The notes beneath the pieces are model-generated. The model did not search any database. It saw nothing but the letters and a program-made list of their open reading frames with translations, and was not told where the DNA came from. From Rhodospirillales bacterium (GTDB lineage: Bacteria; Pseudomonadota; Alphaproteobacteria; Rhodospirillales; JAPHTL01), in contig JAPHTL010000331.1 in the NCBI GenBank assembly GCA_026193355.1, positions 1 to 9,658 of the forward strand: a stretch of 9,658 bases of DNA, given 5' to 3'. Shown piece by piece: positions 1 through 6,770 of the stretch. A program made the translations under genes and the position numbers. Numbering within the stretch: the stretch's first letter is position 1; every line of letters starts with the position of its first letter.

Positions 1-1
1 C

Positions 2-2998
2 GATTCAGTGGGCGATCTTCCGGTTCGGATCGACAGCTTCGTCATTGATAACGGTACACTTGTGTACAGGGATGCGAAGGCCGGAACGGTCGAACGTGTC
101 TCAAGCATTAACGCCCGCGTGGTCGCCGCCTCCCTGCTTGGCCCATTCGACGCAACCGGCGCAGCGGTCATTCGCGGCATCCCGGTCGATCTTGAAGTTT
201 CCATCGGGCGTATGATTCAGGGGCGAACCGTTCCCTTCACATTAAGCGCTGGTCTCTCGGATACGGCCAAGGCCAGGTTTACCGGGGCGCTTGTCCTGAC
301 CGACGATACGCCAAAGCTGCGGGGCGACATCCTGGCGGAAGGAAGCAGGCTGGCCGACGCTGTGGGAATCATATCGGGTGGCGGGACGCTCCCCGGCATT
401 CTTGGGCAGAGCTTCGCCCTGAAATCGGCAATCTCGGCGACAGCCGAGCGCCTTGACATGACCGAAATAGACCTTCGGCTGGGTTCGACCCAGGCAGGTG
501 GAAATGCGCACCTGAAGCTTGATGCCAAGGTCCCGCAGTTCAGGGCGGCGATCAACGTCAAACGGATCGACCTGGATGAATGGATCGCGCTGCCCGCCAT
601 TGATGTCAAAGGCCTGGCGAAAGCCGCTGTTTCGACGTCCGAAGACGGAAAGGCATCCATCGCCTTGCGCAATGATTCCACCCCGCCGGCGGGTCAGGGA
701 ACATCGTCCGGGACAAAGGCGAATGCCTCTCCCCTTCCAAAGAACATCAACGCCGCGCTGGAACTCGGCGTAGAGGCCCTCTCCTACAAGGGCGGGGTCA
801 TTACGCAGGCCAAGGCGAACGTCGCCCTGACGGAAGGGGAATTCATCGTCAATCAGATATCTGCCTTGTTGCCGGGTGGCGGCGAAGCGGCGACATTCGG
901 CTTTGTCACCCTTGAAGGCGGCAATCCGAAATATGAAGGCGAGGTCGAGGCGAACGTCGGCGACCTTCAAGGCATCATGCGCTGGCTTGGCGCGGGACCG
1001 TTGCAGGTTCCGGCAGACCGTCTGCGCAAGCTTAGCGCCAGGGGAAAGGTTTCCCTGACGCCGGAGCAGATCCAGGTCGCCGGTCTGTCGGCCGCGTTCG
1101 ACAGCAGCCATGTCAAAGGTGGCGTAACCCTGGCCCTGACGGACCGACTGTCCTTCGGCGCTGACCTTTCGCTCGACCGGATCAATGTCGATGCCTATCT
1201 TCTCCCTCCGCCCGCAACGGCAGGAAAACCATCCCCCGCCGTAGGCGACAAGGCCCCGACGGGCGTCAGCACCACGCAGCCTTCGACCAAGGCCCCAATA
1301 CCTTCCTTCTTTTCCGCCTTCTCCGCGCTGACAGGATTTGACGCGAACCTGCGCATGGCCATCGGTGAAATGACCGTAAATGGGATTTCCGTCAAAAACA
1401 CCCGTTTCGACGGAACCCTGTTCAACAGCGCCCTGACGATCCGCGACGCCTCTGTTGGCGGAATGGCGGGCGCATCGGCATCCATCAAGGGAACGCTCAA
1501 CGGGCTGGGCGGCATACCAAGCGCGAAGGGAATCACCATCGCAATGGCGACCGCCGATACGATCCCTCTGTTCCGCCTTGCCGGCATCACCCCGATACCG
1601 GCGCTGACCAAAGGGAAGATCGCCGTCAATGGCGCAATCGACGGCTCCCTCGTAAATCCGACGGTGAAGCTTGATATTGATGCGCTGGGCGGCGTGTTCG
1701 GTTTGGCGGGAACCCTTTCTCCTTTCGACCTGATGACGGGGCTTGAACTGGACACGACCATCCAGCACCCCGATCCCAGGGACCTTATCCGCCGACTTGG
1801 CGCAGGATACAGCCCACAAGGCCCCATCGGCGCCATGGACATCAAGGCTCGGGTCAAGGCCAACGCCGACACGCTCGCCCTCAACGGCCTGAGCGGCCAT
1901 ATCGGCACATCCGCCATCAGCGGTCAGGCGGACGTTCGTTTGGCCGGTCCGAAACCGGTTGTGAATGCCAGCCTCGTGTTTGGCGACCTGGTGATTGATC
2001 CGTATCTTCCGCAGGAAGGGCAGAAAGCCGGCAAAACGAATACATCGGCGACTTCGAGGAGCCAGCCCAGCCGCGGCGGCGCTTCCACCCAAGGGGCGGA
2101 GCGATGGTCACGCGATCCCATCGACCTGTCCGGCATGGCCACGTTCAACGCCACCCTGAACGCCAGGGCGCAGAGCATGACCTACCGCCACTACAGGGTG
2201 GAGAACGCGGATGTCGCAATCACGCTCCTTGATGGTGTGCTGAAAGTCGAACGCCTGACGGGCGCTGTTTTCGACGGTCAGCTCGACGGTGCCGCGATCA
2301 TCAATTCGATGGGTTCACGGGGGCTGAACGGTCGACTGTCGGCCACGAACATCAACATCGCCAAGGCCACCCTCGCCGCAACCGGTGAAACCGTGGCGGT
2401 TGGCAAGGCGAACATCGTGACCGATGTCACCGCCCAGGGGAACAGCGTCTTCGGTATCATCTCCACCCTGAACGGCAAGGGTTCGTTCGACCTGCGCGGC
2501 GTGGACGTCAAGAGCAGCGACAAGGCGGGGTCGCTTCTTTCCGGGCCGCTCGCCCTTATCGGCGGGCTGTACCAGTTCACCAATGCACTGGGCGGACAGA
2601 AAGGAAGCGGGCTTTCGGACGTTTCGGGAAGCTATGTCATCGCCAACGGGGTCGCCCGATCGGACGACCTGAAGATCGTTTCCGTCGCCGGGAACGGCGT
2701 GGCGAAGGGCGCCGTCGATTTCCCCAACTGGTTGGTCGACGTCAAGGGCGAGGTCCAGACAGCAAAGAACCCGATCATGGCGCTGCTTGCCAAGAAGGTG
2801 AAAATTCCCGACGTCGTTCCCTTCACCGTGATCGGCCAGCTTGATGCGCCCAAAGTGACAATTCACACGGCGCAAAAACAGGCCGCCCCCACACCGCAGG
2901 ATCAACCGGCGGCGCAACCGCCACCAGAAGAGCCGAAGAAGAAGGTCCGCCCCGAAGACATTTTCAAGAATCTGCTTCTCAAAGGATTGGGGCGTTAG
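2..2998 (+). CDS. AsmA family protein, C-terminal part (5' end outside window)
   Basis: About 998 residues are visible and the frame is open to the left edge, so the gene is partial. The GTG at 8 is only an in-frame codon, because the N-terminal membrane anchor expected of AsmA proteins is absent. Residues are numbered from that GTG. The sequence is a long series of beta-strand-like repeats of the kind N-G-x-L/I-x-Y and 'ikgtlnG', for example IDNGTLVYRD near residue 15. Low-complexity Pro/Ser/Thr/Gly linkers interrupt it at about 222-246, 400-434 and 669-701. The C-terminal AsmA domain (about 770-960) carries GGLYQFTNALGG and SDVSGSYVIANGVARSDDLK, followed by VDFPNWLVDVKG. The tail is Pro/Gln- then Lys-rich. 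Relatives (AsmA, TamB, YhdP, YdbH) are inner-membrane-anchored periplasmic proteins tied to outer-membrane biogenesis and phospholipid transport between the membranes. A similar envelope role is inferred here. The protein is clearly longer than E. coli AsmA (about 617 residues). Its TAG stop shares bases with the stop of the opposing gene. Confidence 0.9.
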   Translation, partial: DSVGDLPVRIDSFVIDNGTLVYRDAKAGTVERVSSINARVVAASLLGPFDATGAAVIRGIPVDLEVSIGRMIQGRTVPFTLSAGLSDTAKARFTGALVLTDDTPKLRGDILAEGSRLADAVGIISGGGTLPGILGQSFALKSAISATAERLDMTEIDLRLGSTQAGGNAHLKLDAKVPQFRAAINVKRIDLDEWIALPAIDVKGLAKAAVSTSEDGKASIALRNDSTPPAGQGTSSGTKANASPLPKNINAALELGVEALSYKGGVITQAKANVALTEGEFIVNQISALLPGGGEAATFGFVTLEGGNPKYEGEVEANVGDLQGIMRWLGAGPLQVPADRLRKLSARGKVSLTPEQIQVAGLSAAFDSSHVKGGVTLALTDRLSFGADLSLDRINVDAYLLPPPATAGKPSPAVGDKAPTGVSTTQPSTKAPIPSFFSAFSALTGFDANLRMAIGEMTVNGISVKNTRFDGTLFNSALTIRDASVGGMAGASASIKGTLNGLGGIPSAKGITIAMATADTIPLFRLAGITPIPALTKGKIAVNGAIDGSLVNPTVKLDIDALGGVFGLAGTLSPFDLMTGLELDTTIQHPDPRDLIRRLGAGYSPQGPIGAMDIKARVKANADTLALNGLSGHIGTSAISGQADVRLAGPKPVVNASLVFGDLVIDPYLPQEGQKAGKTNTSATSRSQPSRGGASTQGAERWSRDPIDLSGMATFNATLNARAQSMTYRHYRVENADVAITLLDGVLKVERLTGAVFDGQLDGAAIINSMGSRGLNGRLSATNINIAKATLAATGETVAVGKANIVTDVTAQGNSVFGIISTLNGKGSFDLRGVDVKSSDKAGSLLSGPLALIGGLYQFTNALGGQKGSGLSDVSGSYVIANGVARSDDLKIVSVAGNGVAKGAVDFPNWLVDVKGEVQTAKNPIMALLAKKVKIPDVVPFTVIGQLDAPKVTIHTAQKQAAPTPQDQPAAQPPPEEPKKKVRPEDIFKNLLLKGLGR

Positions 2999-3213
2999 GG
3001 CGACCGCAGGGCCGCCAGGACGAACAGCCGGATCGCACTTGAAAGGTTGCCCTCCCTGTCGTGATCAATCTCGGCGACGAGGGCATTGACCGAAAGGCCC
3101 CGCGAAGTGGCGATTTGCTCCAACGCCGTCCAGAACGCGCGTTCAACCGAAACACTGGTTCGATGGCCGGAAATCACCACGGAGTGTTTTTCAAGTCGAC
3201 CGTCTTCTTTCAT
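2995..3213 (-). CDS. Small ribbon-helix-helix domain protein
   Basis: This is a 72-residue protein and almost all of it is one domain. A beta strand (HSVVISGHRTSVSVE, about residues 10-24) is followed by helix 1 (FWTALEQIATSRG), the turn LSVNALVAEID, and the closing helix NLSSAIRLFVLAAL. The pattern G-H-R-T-S-V-S-V-E, L-S-V-N-A-L-V-A-E-I-D and N-L-S-S-A-I-R is typical of a short ribbon-helix-helix family (RHH_4 type) common in Alphaproteobacteria. Members are presumed to bind DNA as dimers through the N-terminal strand, but the targets are generally unknown. I chose the ATG at 3213 because AAGGGG lies about 9 nt upstream on this strand and homology begins just after it. The frame is open to 3318, but that extension looks non-coding. 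The gene is convergent with AsmA (stops interlocked) and divergent from the MFS gene (115 bp apart). Confidence 0.87.
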   Translation of the reverse strand: MKEDGRLEKHSVVISGHRTSVSVERAFWTALEQIATSRGLSVNALVAEIDHDREGNLSSAIRLFVLAALRSP

Positions 3214-3328
3214 CGTACGGTTTGCCCCTTGTGACGAACGCCTGTGTGGAACCCTATCAATCCCCTGAAGCGGAAGCCATCCCGATGCTGTATTTTCCGC
3301 CTCGGGCCCATTCAGCACAGGAACCGAT
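3214..3328. promoter_or_regulatory. Divergent intergenic spacer (RHH gene / MFS gene)
   Basis: This 115-bp gap must hold the start signals of both divergent genes unless they are read from elsewhere. I do not see convincing -35/-10 pairs in either direction. Two features stand out. CGTACG is a 6-bp palindrome directly before the ATG of the RHH gene (3214-3219). A pair of inverted hexamers, GCGGAA at 3270-3275 and TTCCGC at 3295-3300, has centres 25 bp apart. AGGA at 3319-3322 is the likely ribosome-binding site of the MFS gene. Control of both genes by the RHH protein is possible but purely inferred. Confidence 0.35.
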
Positions 3329-4513
3329 GTGAACGCCAGTCAAACAGGAATATCGATTCGGCTCGCCCTGTTTTACACCGCCTCTTTCGGTGTGGTCGGA
3401 ATCACGCTTCCTTTCTGGCCCGTCTGGCTCGGCTCCAAAGGACTCGACGCATCTGAAATCGGCATCGTTCTGGCGTTGACGATTTCCGGGAAGACGATCA
3501 TCGCACCGGCGGTCGCCCGCTACGCAGACCACAGGGGCGAAAGACGGCGACCCATGATCGCCCTGGCTGCCCTTGCGGTTCTGGCTTTTTCGGCATTCTG
3601 GCCGACCAACGGTTTCTGGCAGGTTTTTATCGTATCCATGGTCTTCGCGACGGCTTGGACGGGGATCATGCCTTTGGGCGAAAACCTGACCATGTTGACG
3701 GTTCATGCGCGCGGCCTCGACTACGGCCGGATCCGGCTTTGGGGCTCCCTTGCCTTTGTCGTGGCGGCCGTCAGCGGCGGGTGGCTTCTGGAAGGCAGAC
3801 CGGCAAGCATCATCTTTATCCTGATACTGGCGGGCGTCAGCCTCACATTCCTGTCCTGCTTGATCCTTCCCGACACGCGACCGCCCACATCCGGCGCGAT
3901 CGCGCACCGACCCTTTCGCAGCCTTCTGAGCAACAGGACTTTCCTGCTTTTCCTCGGCGCAGTTTCGCTCGTACAGGCAAGTCACAGCGTCTATTACGCA
4001 TTTGGCACAATCCACTGGCGCGCAAGTGGCCATGCCGACGACGTGATCGGCTGGCTTTGGGCGGAAGGGGTGATTGCGGAGATAATCCTCTTCGCCATCG
4101 GCGCGGGACTGTTGCGAAAGATCGGGCCGGCAAGCGCCATCATCCTGGCCGCAATCGCAGGAATGGTGCGTTGGGGCGTCACCGCATCAACCGTGCAGCT
4201 TGAGCCCCTGATCGCCGTCCAAGCGCTTCATGCGTTGACGTTTGGCGCTGCTCACATGGCGGCGATGTCCTTCATCATTCGCGCCGCCGCGCCGGAAGTA
4301 TCGGCAACGGCGCAGGCCCTTTATGCGGCGGCAGCCTATGGCATCGGAACCGGGTTGACCATGCTGGCCGCGGGGCATCTCTATGAAGCATTTGCAGGGG
4401 GGGCATACTGGGCCATGGCCGCCATGTCGGCGATGGGGCTTGTTCTGGCCGTCCTGTTCGGCAGACGCTGGAACGGTGGACGTATCGGCGCGGAACCCTC
4501 CTGTCAGCCCTGA
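3329..4513 (+). CDS. MFS transporter, 3-phenylpropionate permease (HcaT-like) family
   Basis: A 394-residue hydrophobic protein with about 12 membrane segments, close to the roughly 380 residues of E. coli HcaT. Collinear motifs recalled from HcaT are visible: LPFWPVWLGSKGL near residue 27, DYGRIRLWGS at 131-140, a stretch around SVYYAFGTIHWRASGH, IGWLWAEGVIAEIILFA, GMVRWGV, and QALHALTFGAAHMAAM from residue 298. The loop between TM2 and TM3 has the motif-A-like ADHRGERRRP. This family (proton-driven major facilitators of the inner membrane) is named for uptake of 3-phenylpropionate. Most members have no known substrate, and no aromatic-degradation genes lie nearby, so I do not assign one. 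The GTG start at 3329 has AGGA 6 nt before it; the overlapping ATG at 3327 is in another frame. No operon partner is apparent: the upstream gene is divergent and the next gene is 311 bp away. Confidence 0.87.
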   Translation: MNASQTGISIRLALFYTASFGVVGITLPFWPVWLGSKGLDASEIGIVLALTISGKTIIAPAVARYADHRGERRRPMIALAALAVLAFSAFWPTNGFWQVFIVSMVFATAWTGIMPLGENLTMLTVHARGLDYGRIRLWGSLAFVVAAVSGGWLLEGRPASIIFILILAGVSLTFLSCLILPDTRPPTSGAIAHRPFRSLLSNRTFLLFLGAVSLVQASHSVYYAFGTIHWRASGHADDVIGWLWAEGVIAEIILFAIGAGLLRKIGPASAIILAAIAGMVRWGVTASTVQLEPLIAVQALHALTFGAAHMAAMSFIIRAAAPEVSATAQALYAAAAYGIGTGLTMLAAGHLYEAFAGGAYWAMAAMSAMGLVLAVLFGRRWNGGRIGAEPSCQP

Positions 4514-4606
4514 AATCTTTCACGTGATCGTGATTCCGGCCCTTACCCGTATTGCGTTAGCCTTCAATAACCGGTGGTCGAGCCTTAGGGATATGCCCCA
4601 CAGCAT

Positions 4607-4628
4607 CCTTCTCACCCCCCCGAGAAGG
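4607..4628. repeat. Hairpin-forming inverted repeat, 7-bp arms
   Basis: CCTTCTC and GAGAAGG are exact reverse complements separated by 8 nt (one A and seven C on the + strand). The position, about 95 bp after the MFS stop, would suit a transcription end or a processing stop for that gene. Neither strand has the T-run of an intrinsic terminator, so the role is unknown. Confidence 0.4.
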
Positions 4629-4768
4629 CCCCCGCACTGGCAAAGGCGGAAATGCCCGCACCCATATGGGCCCGTCATATTGCCTCCTGCCTCCCGAGGG
4701 ACCGCCCACCGGCCTTCCATCGTCCCGCCCCCACGGCAACAGGACTATCCACCCATTCAAACGGTCGA

Positions 4769-4797
4769 TTGACTTTTTTAATCATCCGATTGAAAAT
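4769..4797 (+). promoter_or_regulatory. Candidate promoter of the tetR-adaptor-RND operon
   Basis: TTGACT (4769-4774) matches five of six bases of the housekeeping -35 consensus TTGACA. Seventeen bases downstream is GAAAAT (4792-4797), a weak -10. This lies in the most AT-rich stretch of the spacer and starts 56 bp before the repressor ATG. It is the only good -35 I see before the operon. It overlaps the inverted repeat at 4775-4796, which fills the spacer between the two boxes. Confidence 0.45.
4775..4796. promoter_or_regulatory. Imperfect inverted repeat, candidate TetR-family operator
   Basis: Left arm TTTTTAATC (4775-4783) and right arm GATTGAAAA (4788-4796) are reverse complements at 8 of 9 positions, around the 4-bp centre ATCC. 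Size, dyad symmetry and location between the -35 and the repressor start fit a TetR-family autoregulatory operator. A further CGATTGA copy at 4766-4772 lies exactly 21 bp upstream of the CGATTGA at 4787-4793, which overlaps the right arm. Binding by the neighbouring repressor is inferred. Confidence 0.45.
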
Positions 4798-4824
4798 TGT
4801 CTTATCCCCACACAAGGATGGCCG

Positions 4825-5541
4825 ATGGGACACGCTGCAAAAACAAAGAGGCGATCTGCCGAAAACCCGCCCACATCGGCGCCTCTTTCGCGAAGCGACC
4901 TGACCCGCAAGCGCCTTCTTGAATCGGCGCTCGACCTTTTCGCCGCCAAGGGCTTTGACGGCGTCACCACACGCGAACTGTGCGCCGAAGCCAGTGTCAA
5001 CGTTGCGGCCATCGCCTATCATTTCGGTGGCAAGAAAGAACTGTATCACGCCCTTGTCCGACAAATGCTTGTGAAGAGCGAACCGTTGGTCGCCCCGGCG
5101 ATCGCGGCGCTCCGCGAAGGCATCCGCGCCGCGCGAGGTGACCGTGACGCCCTGACGGAAATCACCGATCGCTTCGTTCGAAGCCTGATCGGCGCAATCC
5201 TTGCGGACGGCAAGATGCGCCTGCGCGCCGCGATCATCATCCGTGAGCACGCGATGCCTTCGGACGCCTATGACATCATCTATGATCTACGGGCGAAACC
5301 TGTGCACGAGGCCGTGGCGGAACTTGTCGCCGCAGCATCGGGATGCCCGGCGGATTCACCCGAAACGCTTGTGCGCGCTCATGCCGTCATCGGGCAGATC
5401 ATTATTTTCCTGATTGGACGCAAGGTGCTTTGGAACAGGGCGGGTTGGGATTCCTATACCCCTGAAAGAATTGAGATGGTCGGCGCCATCGCAGCTGAAT
5501 CCGTTTGCGCGGCCATTGGCCTTGAAAGGAGTGAACGTTGA
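4825..5541 (+). CDS. TetR/AcrR-family transcriptional repressor, CerR/CecR-type C-terminal domain
   Basis: A 238-residue protein. A basic, Pro/Ser-containing N-terminal tail of about 25 residues precedes the TetR DNA-binding domain: TRKRLLESALDLFAAKGFDG, then the helix-turn-helix at about 48-67 (TTRELCAEASVNVAAIAYHF) and GGKKELYHALVRQM. The C-terminal half (VAPAIAALREGI, FVRSLIGAILADGKMRLRAAIIIREHAMPS, then IGQIIIFLIGRKVLWNRAGWDSYTPE) resembles the CerR/CecR (YbiH) ligand-binding and dimerisation domain. E. coli CecR controls an HlyD-ABC exporter operon. The frame is open from 4666, but the ATG at 4825 is preferred: AAGGA (4814-4818) sits 6 nt before it and homology begins after it. It is the first gene of the operon and its stop overlaps the adaptor start. 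I infer that it represses itself and the pump through the inverted repeat upstream and is released by a pump substrate; the ligand is unknown. Confidence 0.9.
   Translation: MGHAAKTKRRSAENPPTSAPLSRSDLTRKRLLESALDLFAAKGFDGVTTRELCAEASVNVAAIAYHFGGKKELYHALVRQMLVKSEPLVAPAIAALREGIRAARGDRDALTEITDRFVRSLIGAILADGKMRLRAAIIIREHAMPSDAYDIIYDLRAKPVHEAVAELVAAASGCPADSPETLVRAHAVIGQIIIFLIGRKVLWNRAGWDSYTPERIEMVGAIAAESVCAAIGLERSER
5526..5541 (+). promoter_or_regulatory. Strong ribosome-binding site and TTG start overlapping the repressor stop
   Basis: AAGGAG (5526-5531) inside the end of the repressor gene lies 6 nt before a TTG at 5538. The TTG shares bases with the repressor TGA (TTGA, 5538-5541). No ATG or GTG in the adaptor frame sits as well relative to this site; the next in-frame ATG is codon 11 (5568). 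The arrangement implies translational coupling of repressor and adaptor. Confidence 0.75.
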
Positions 5542-6758
5542 CTGCCCCGCCCCTCCAACAATCCCGCATGCGTCACAGCATCAAGGTTATCATCCCGCTT
5601 TCCATCGTCGGGGCCGCCGTTGTTATCGCCGGGATCATGATCGCGACACGACCACTCGCGCCGAAAAAGCCGCCCGAGGAAAGAGCCTGGGTCGTCGCAA
5701 CGAAACCCGCAACACCCGGGGACGAACAGCCGGTCATGAGCATGTACGGGGAGATTGTCGCCGGGCGCGAAACAGAACTCCGCCCGCTTGTTCCCGGACG
5801 TATCATCGGCGTTGGGCCAAACTTCCGGGACGGCGGAAAGGTTGCTGCAGGGGATCTGTTGATCGCCATAGACCCGTTTGACTACAAATCCACCGTTGAG
5901 GAAATCAGCGCACAGCTGACGGGCGAGCGCCAGCTTCTGGAGAACGACCGCGCCCAGATCGCCTTGTCGCGCGCGGAAGTCAAGCGACGCGAGAAACTGG
6001 CCGGGTCCGGGGCAGGCAGCCTGAAAAACCTCGACGATGCGAAACTCGCACTGGCTGATCGCGAGTCGCGAATGATCGCCCGGCAGGAATCCATGGAACG
6101 TCTTGGCGTTCTTCTTCGCAGGGCCGAACGCGATGAGGAGAGCGCCCGGCTTACGGCGCCATTTGGCGGCGTTCTCCTGGACACCGCAGCAGCCGAAGGA
6201 AAGCAGGTCAGCACCGGCGACCGCATTGCGCGGCTGGTGGACACCGGACGGCTTGAGGTTCGTTTTCATGTCAGCGACTCTCAGTTCGCACGCCTTCTTG
6301 CTGCGGATGATTACATCGGGCGGGCGCTTAAGGTCCGGTGGAAAGCCGGTGAGCACACCTTTGCTTTCGATGGGGCCATTGACCGGATCGACGGCAGGAT
6401 CGATGCGGCGACCGGTGGCGCGCTTGTTTACGGCATCCTTGAAGGAGTCGGCCCGGATACGGTTCTGCGACCCGGGGCCTTCGTCCACGTTGAAGTTCCC
6501 GACCGGGTCTATCGACAGGTGCTGCGCCTTCCCGAAAGCGCTCTTCACAACGGCGATACAATCTATGTCGCCGAAGAAAGCGAGGGCGCATCAAGGCTTG
6601 CCACCAGACAGGTCGCGCTGGTCGTGCGCGATGGAAACGATGTGCTGATACGCGGTAATTTCGGGCAGGGCGATAAAGTCGTCATCACCCGCTTCCCGGA
6701 AATCGGCCCCGGCGTACGTATTGTGGAAGCGGTCGGCGCGACGCCGGCGGAACGCTAG
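5538..6758 (+). CDS. RND efflux system periplasmic adaptor subunit (HlyD/AcrA family)
   Basis: A 406-residue membrane fusion protein. Residues 15-37 (VIIPLSIVGAAVVIAGIMIA) form one N-terminal membrane anchor. I see no lipobox cysteine, so anchoring is by helix rather than lipid. The first half of the lipoyl-like domain (ELRPLVPGRIIGVGPNFRDGG and VAAGDLLIAIDPFDY) leads into an alpha-helical hairpin, about 118-200, rich in Glu/Arg/Leu/Ala. The second lipoyl half follows (RLTAPFGGVLLDTAAAEGKQV, from about 204), then beta-barrel and membrane-proximal domains ending VVITRFPEIGPGVRIVE. At the hairpin tip L154 and S161 keep the L-x6-S spacing of the RLS motif that contacts TolC-type channels; the flanking Arg/Asp are not conserved. 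The role is to link the RND pump to an outer-membrane channel. The start is TTG at 5538 with an AAGGAG site; codon 11 (ATG) is the alternative. The permease follows after 9 bp. Confidence 0.92.
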   Translation: MTAPPLQQSRMRHSIKVIIPLSIVGAAVVIAGIMIATRPLAPKKPPEERAWVVATKPATPGDEQPVMSMYGEIVAGRETELRPLVPGRIIGVGPNFRDGGKVAAGDLLIAIDPFDYKSTVEEISAQLTGERQLLENDRAQIALSRAEVKRREKLAGSGAGSLKNLDDAKLALADRESRMIARQESMERLGVLLRRAERDEESARLTAPFGGVLLDTAAAEGKQVSTGDRIARLVDTGRLEVRFHVSDSQFARLLAADDYIGRALKVRWKAGEHTFAFDGAIDRIDGRIDAATGGALVYGILEGVGPDTVLRPGAFVHVEVPDRVYRQVLRLPESALHNGDTIYVAEESEGASRLATRQVALVVRDGNDVLIRGNFGQGDKVVITRFPEIGPGVRIVEAVGATPAER

Positions 6759-6770
6759 GAGACGCCGGTG
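6757..6770 (+). promoter_or_regulatory. Ribosome-binding site and GTG start of the RND gene
   Basis: AGGAGA (6757-6762) lies 5 nt before the GTG at 6768. The adaptor stop TAG (6756-6758) forms part of this site, so ribosomes ending the adaptor stop on the binding site of the permease. This decides the permease start and supports coupled translation. Confidence 0.7.

Larger units (their letters stand above)
4514..4824. other. 311-bp intergenic region
   Basis: No credible gene lies here; the open frames crossing it are rich in Pro, Arg and His and match nothing I know. The first part has the 8-bp palindrome TCACGTGA (4520-4527), which forms TCACG/CGTGA with the next bases. A perfect 7-bp hairpin follows, CCTTCTC (4607-4613) with GAGAAGG (4622-4628), around an 8-nt C-rich loop. 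It has no T-run on either side, so it is not a classical intrinsic terminator. CCCATATGGG at 4661-4670 is a perfect 10-bp palindrome. The last 60 bp are AT-rich and hold the promoter and operator candidates of the efflux operon, listed separately. Confidence 0.6.

Noticed and set aside
8..10. GTG at position 8 as a real start of the AsmA gene
   Set aside because: The frame stays open to the left edge, and the expected N-terminal membrane anchor is missing, so the gene must begin earlier.
242..2092. A 616-codon open frame on the minus strand inside the AsmA gene
   Set aside because: It lies fully antisense to a well-supported gene. The product is rich in Arg/Gly/Asp without domain motifs or membrane segments, as expected when a GC-rich gene is read on the opposite strand.
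3222..3260. TTGCCC or TTGTGA with TATCAA as an MFS promoter
   Set aside because: Spacers of 27 and 20 bp are too long for a confident sigma-70-type promoter.
3214..3318. Longer start for the ribbon-helix-helix gene at 3318
   Set aside because: The extra 35 residues do not resemble the family, and AAGGGG supports the ATG at 3213. The extension would almost touch the divergent MFS start.
4607..4628. Hairpin as intrinsic terminator of the MFS gene
   Set aside because: The stem is perfect, but no T-run follows on either strand; it is reported only as an inverted repeat.
4383..4772. Plus-strand open frame running from the MFS end into the spacer
   Set aside because: It starts inside the MFS gene in another frame and is unusually rich in Pro, Arg and His. 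It matches no known family.
4666..4824. N-terminal extension of the TetR gene from the ATG at 4666
   Set aside because: It would add 53 residues unlike any TetR protein and would translate through the promoter and inverted repeat. The ATG at 4825 has a proper AAGGA site.
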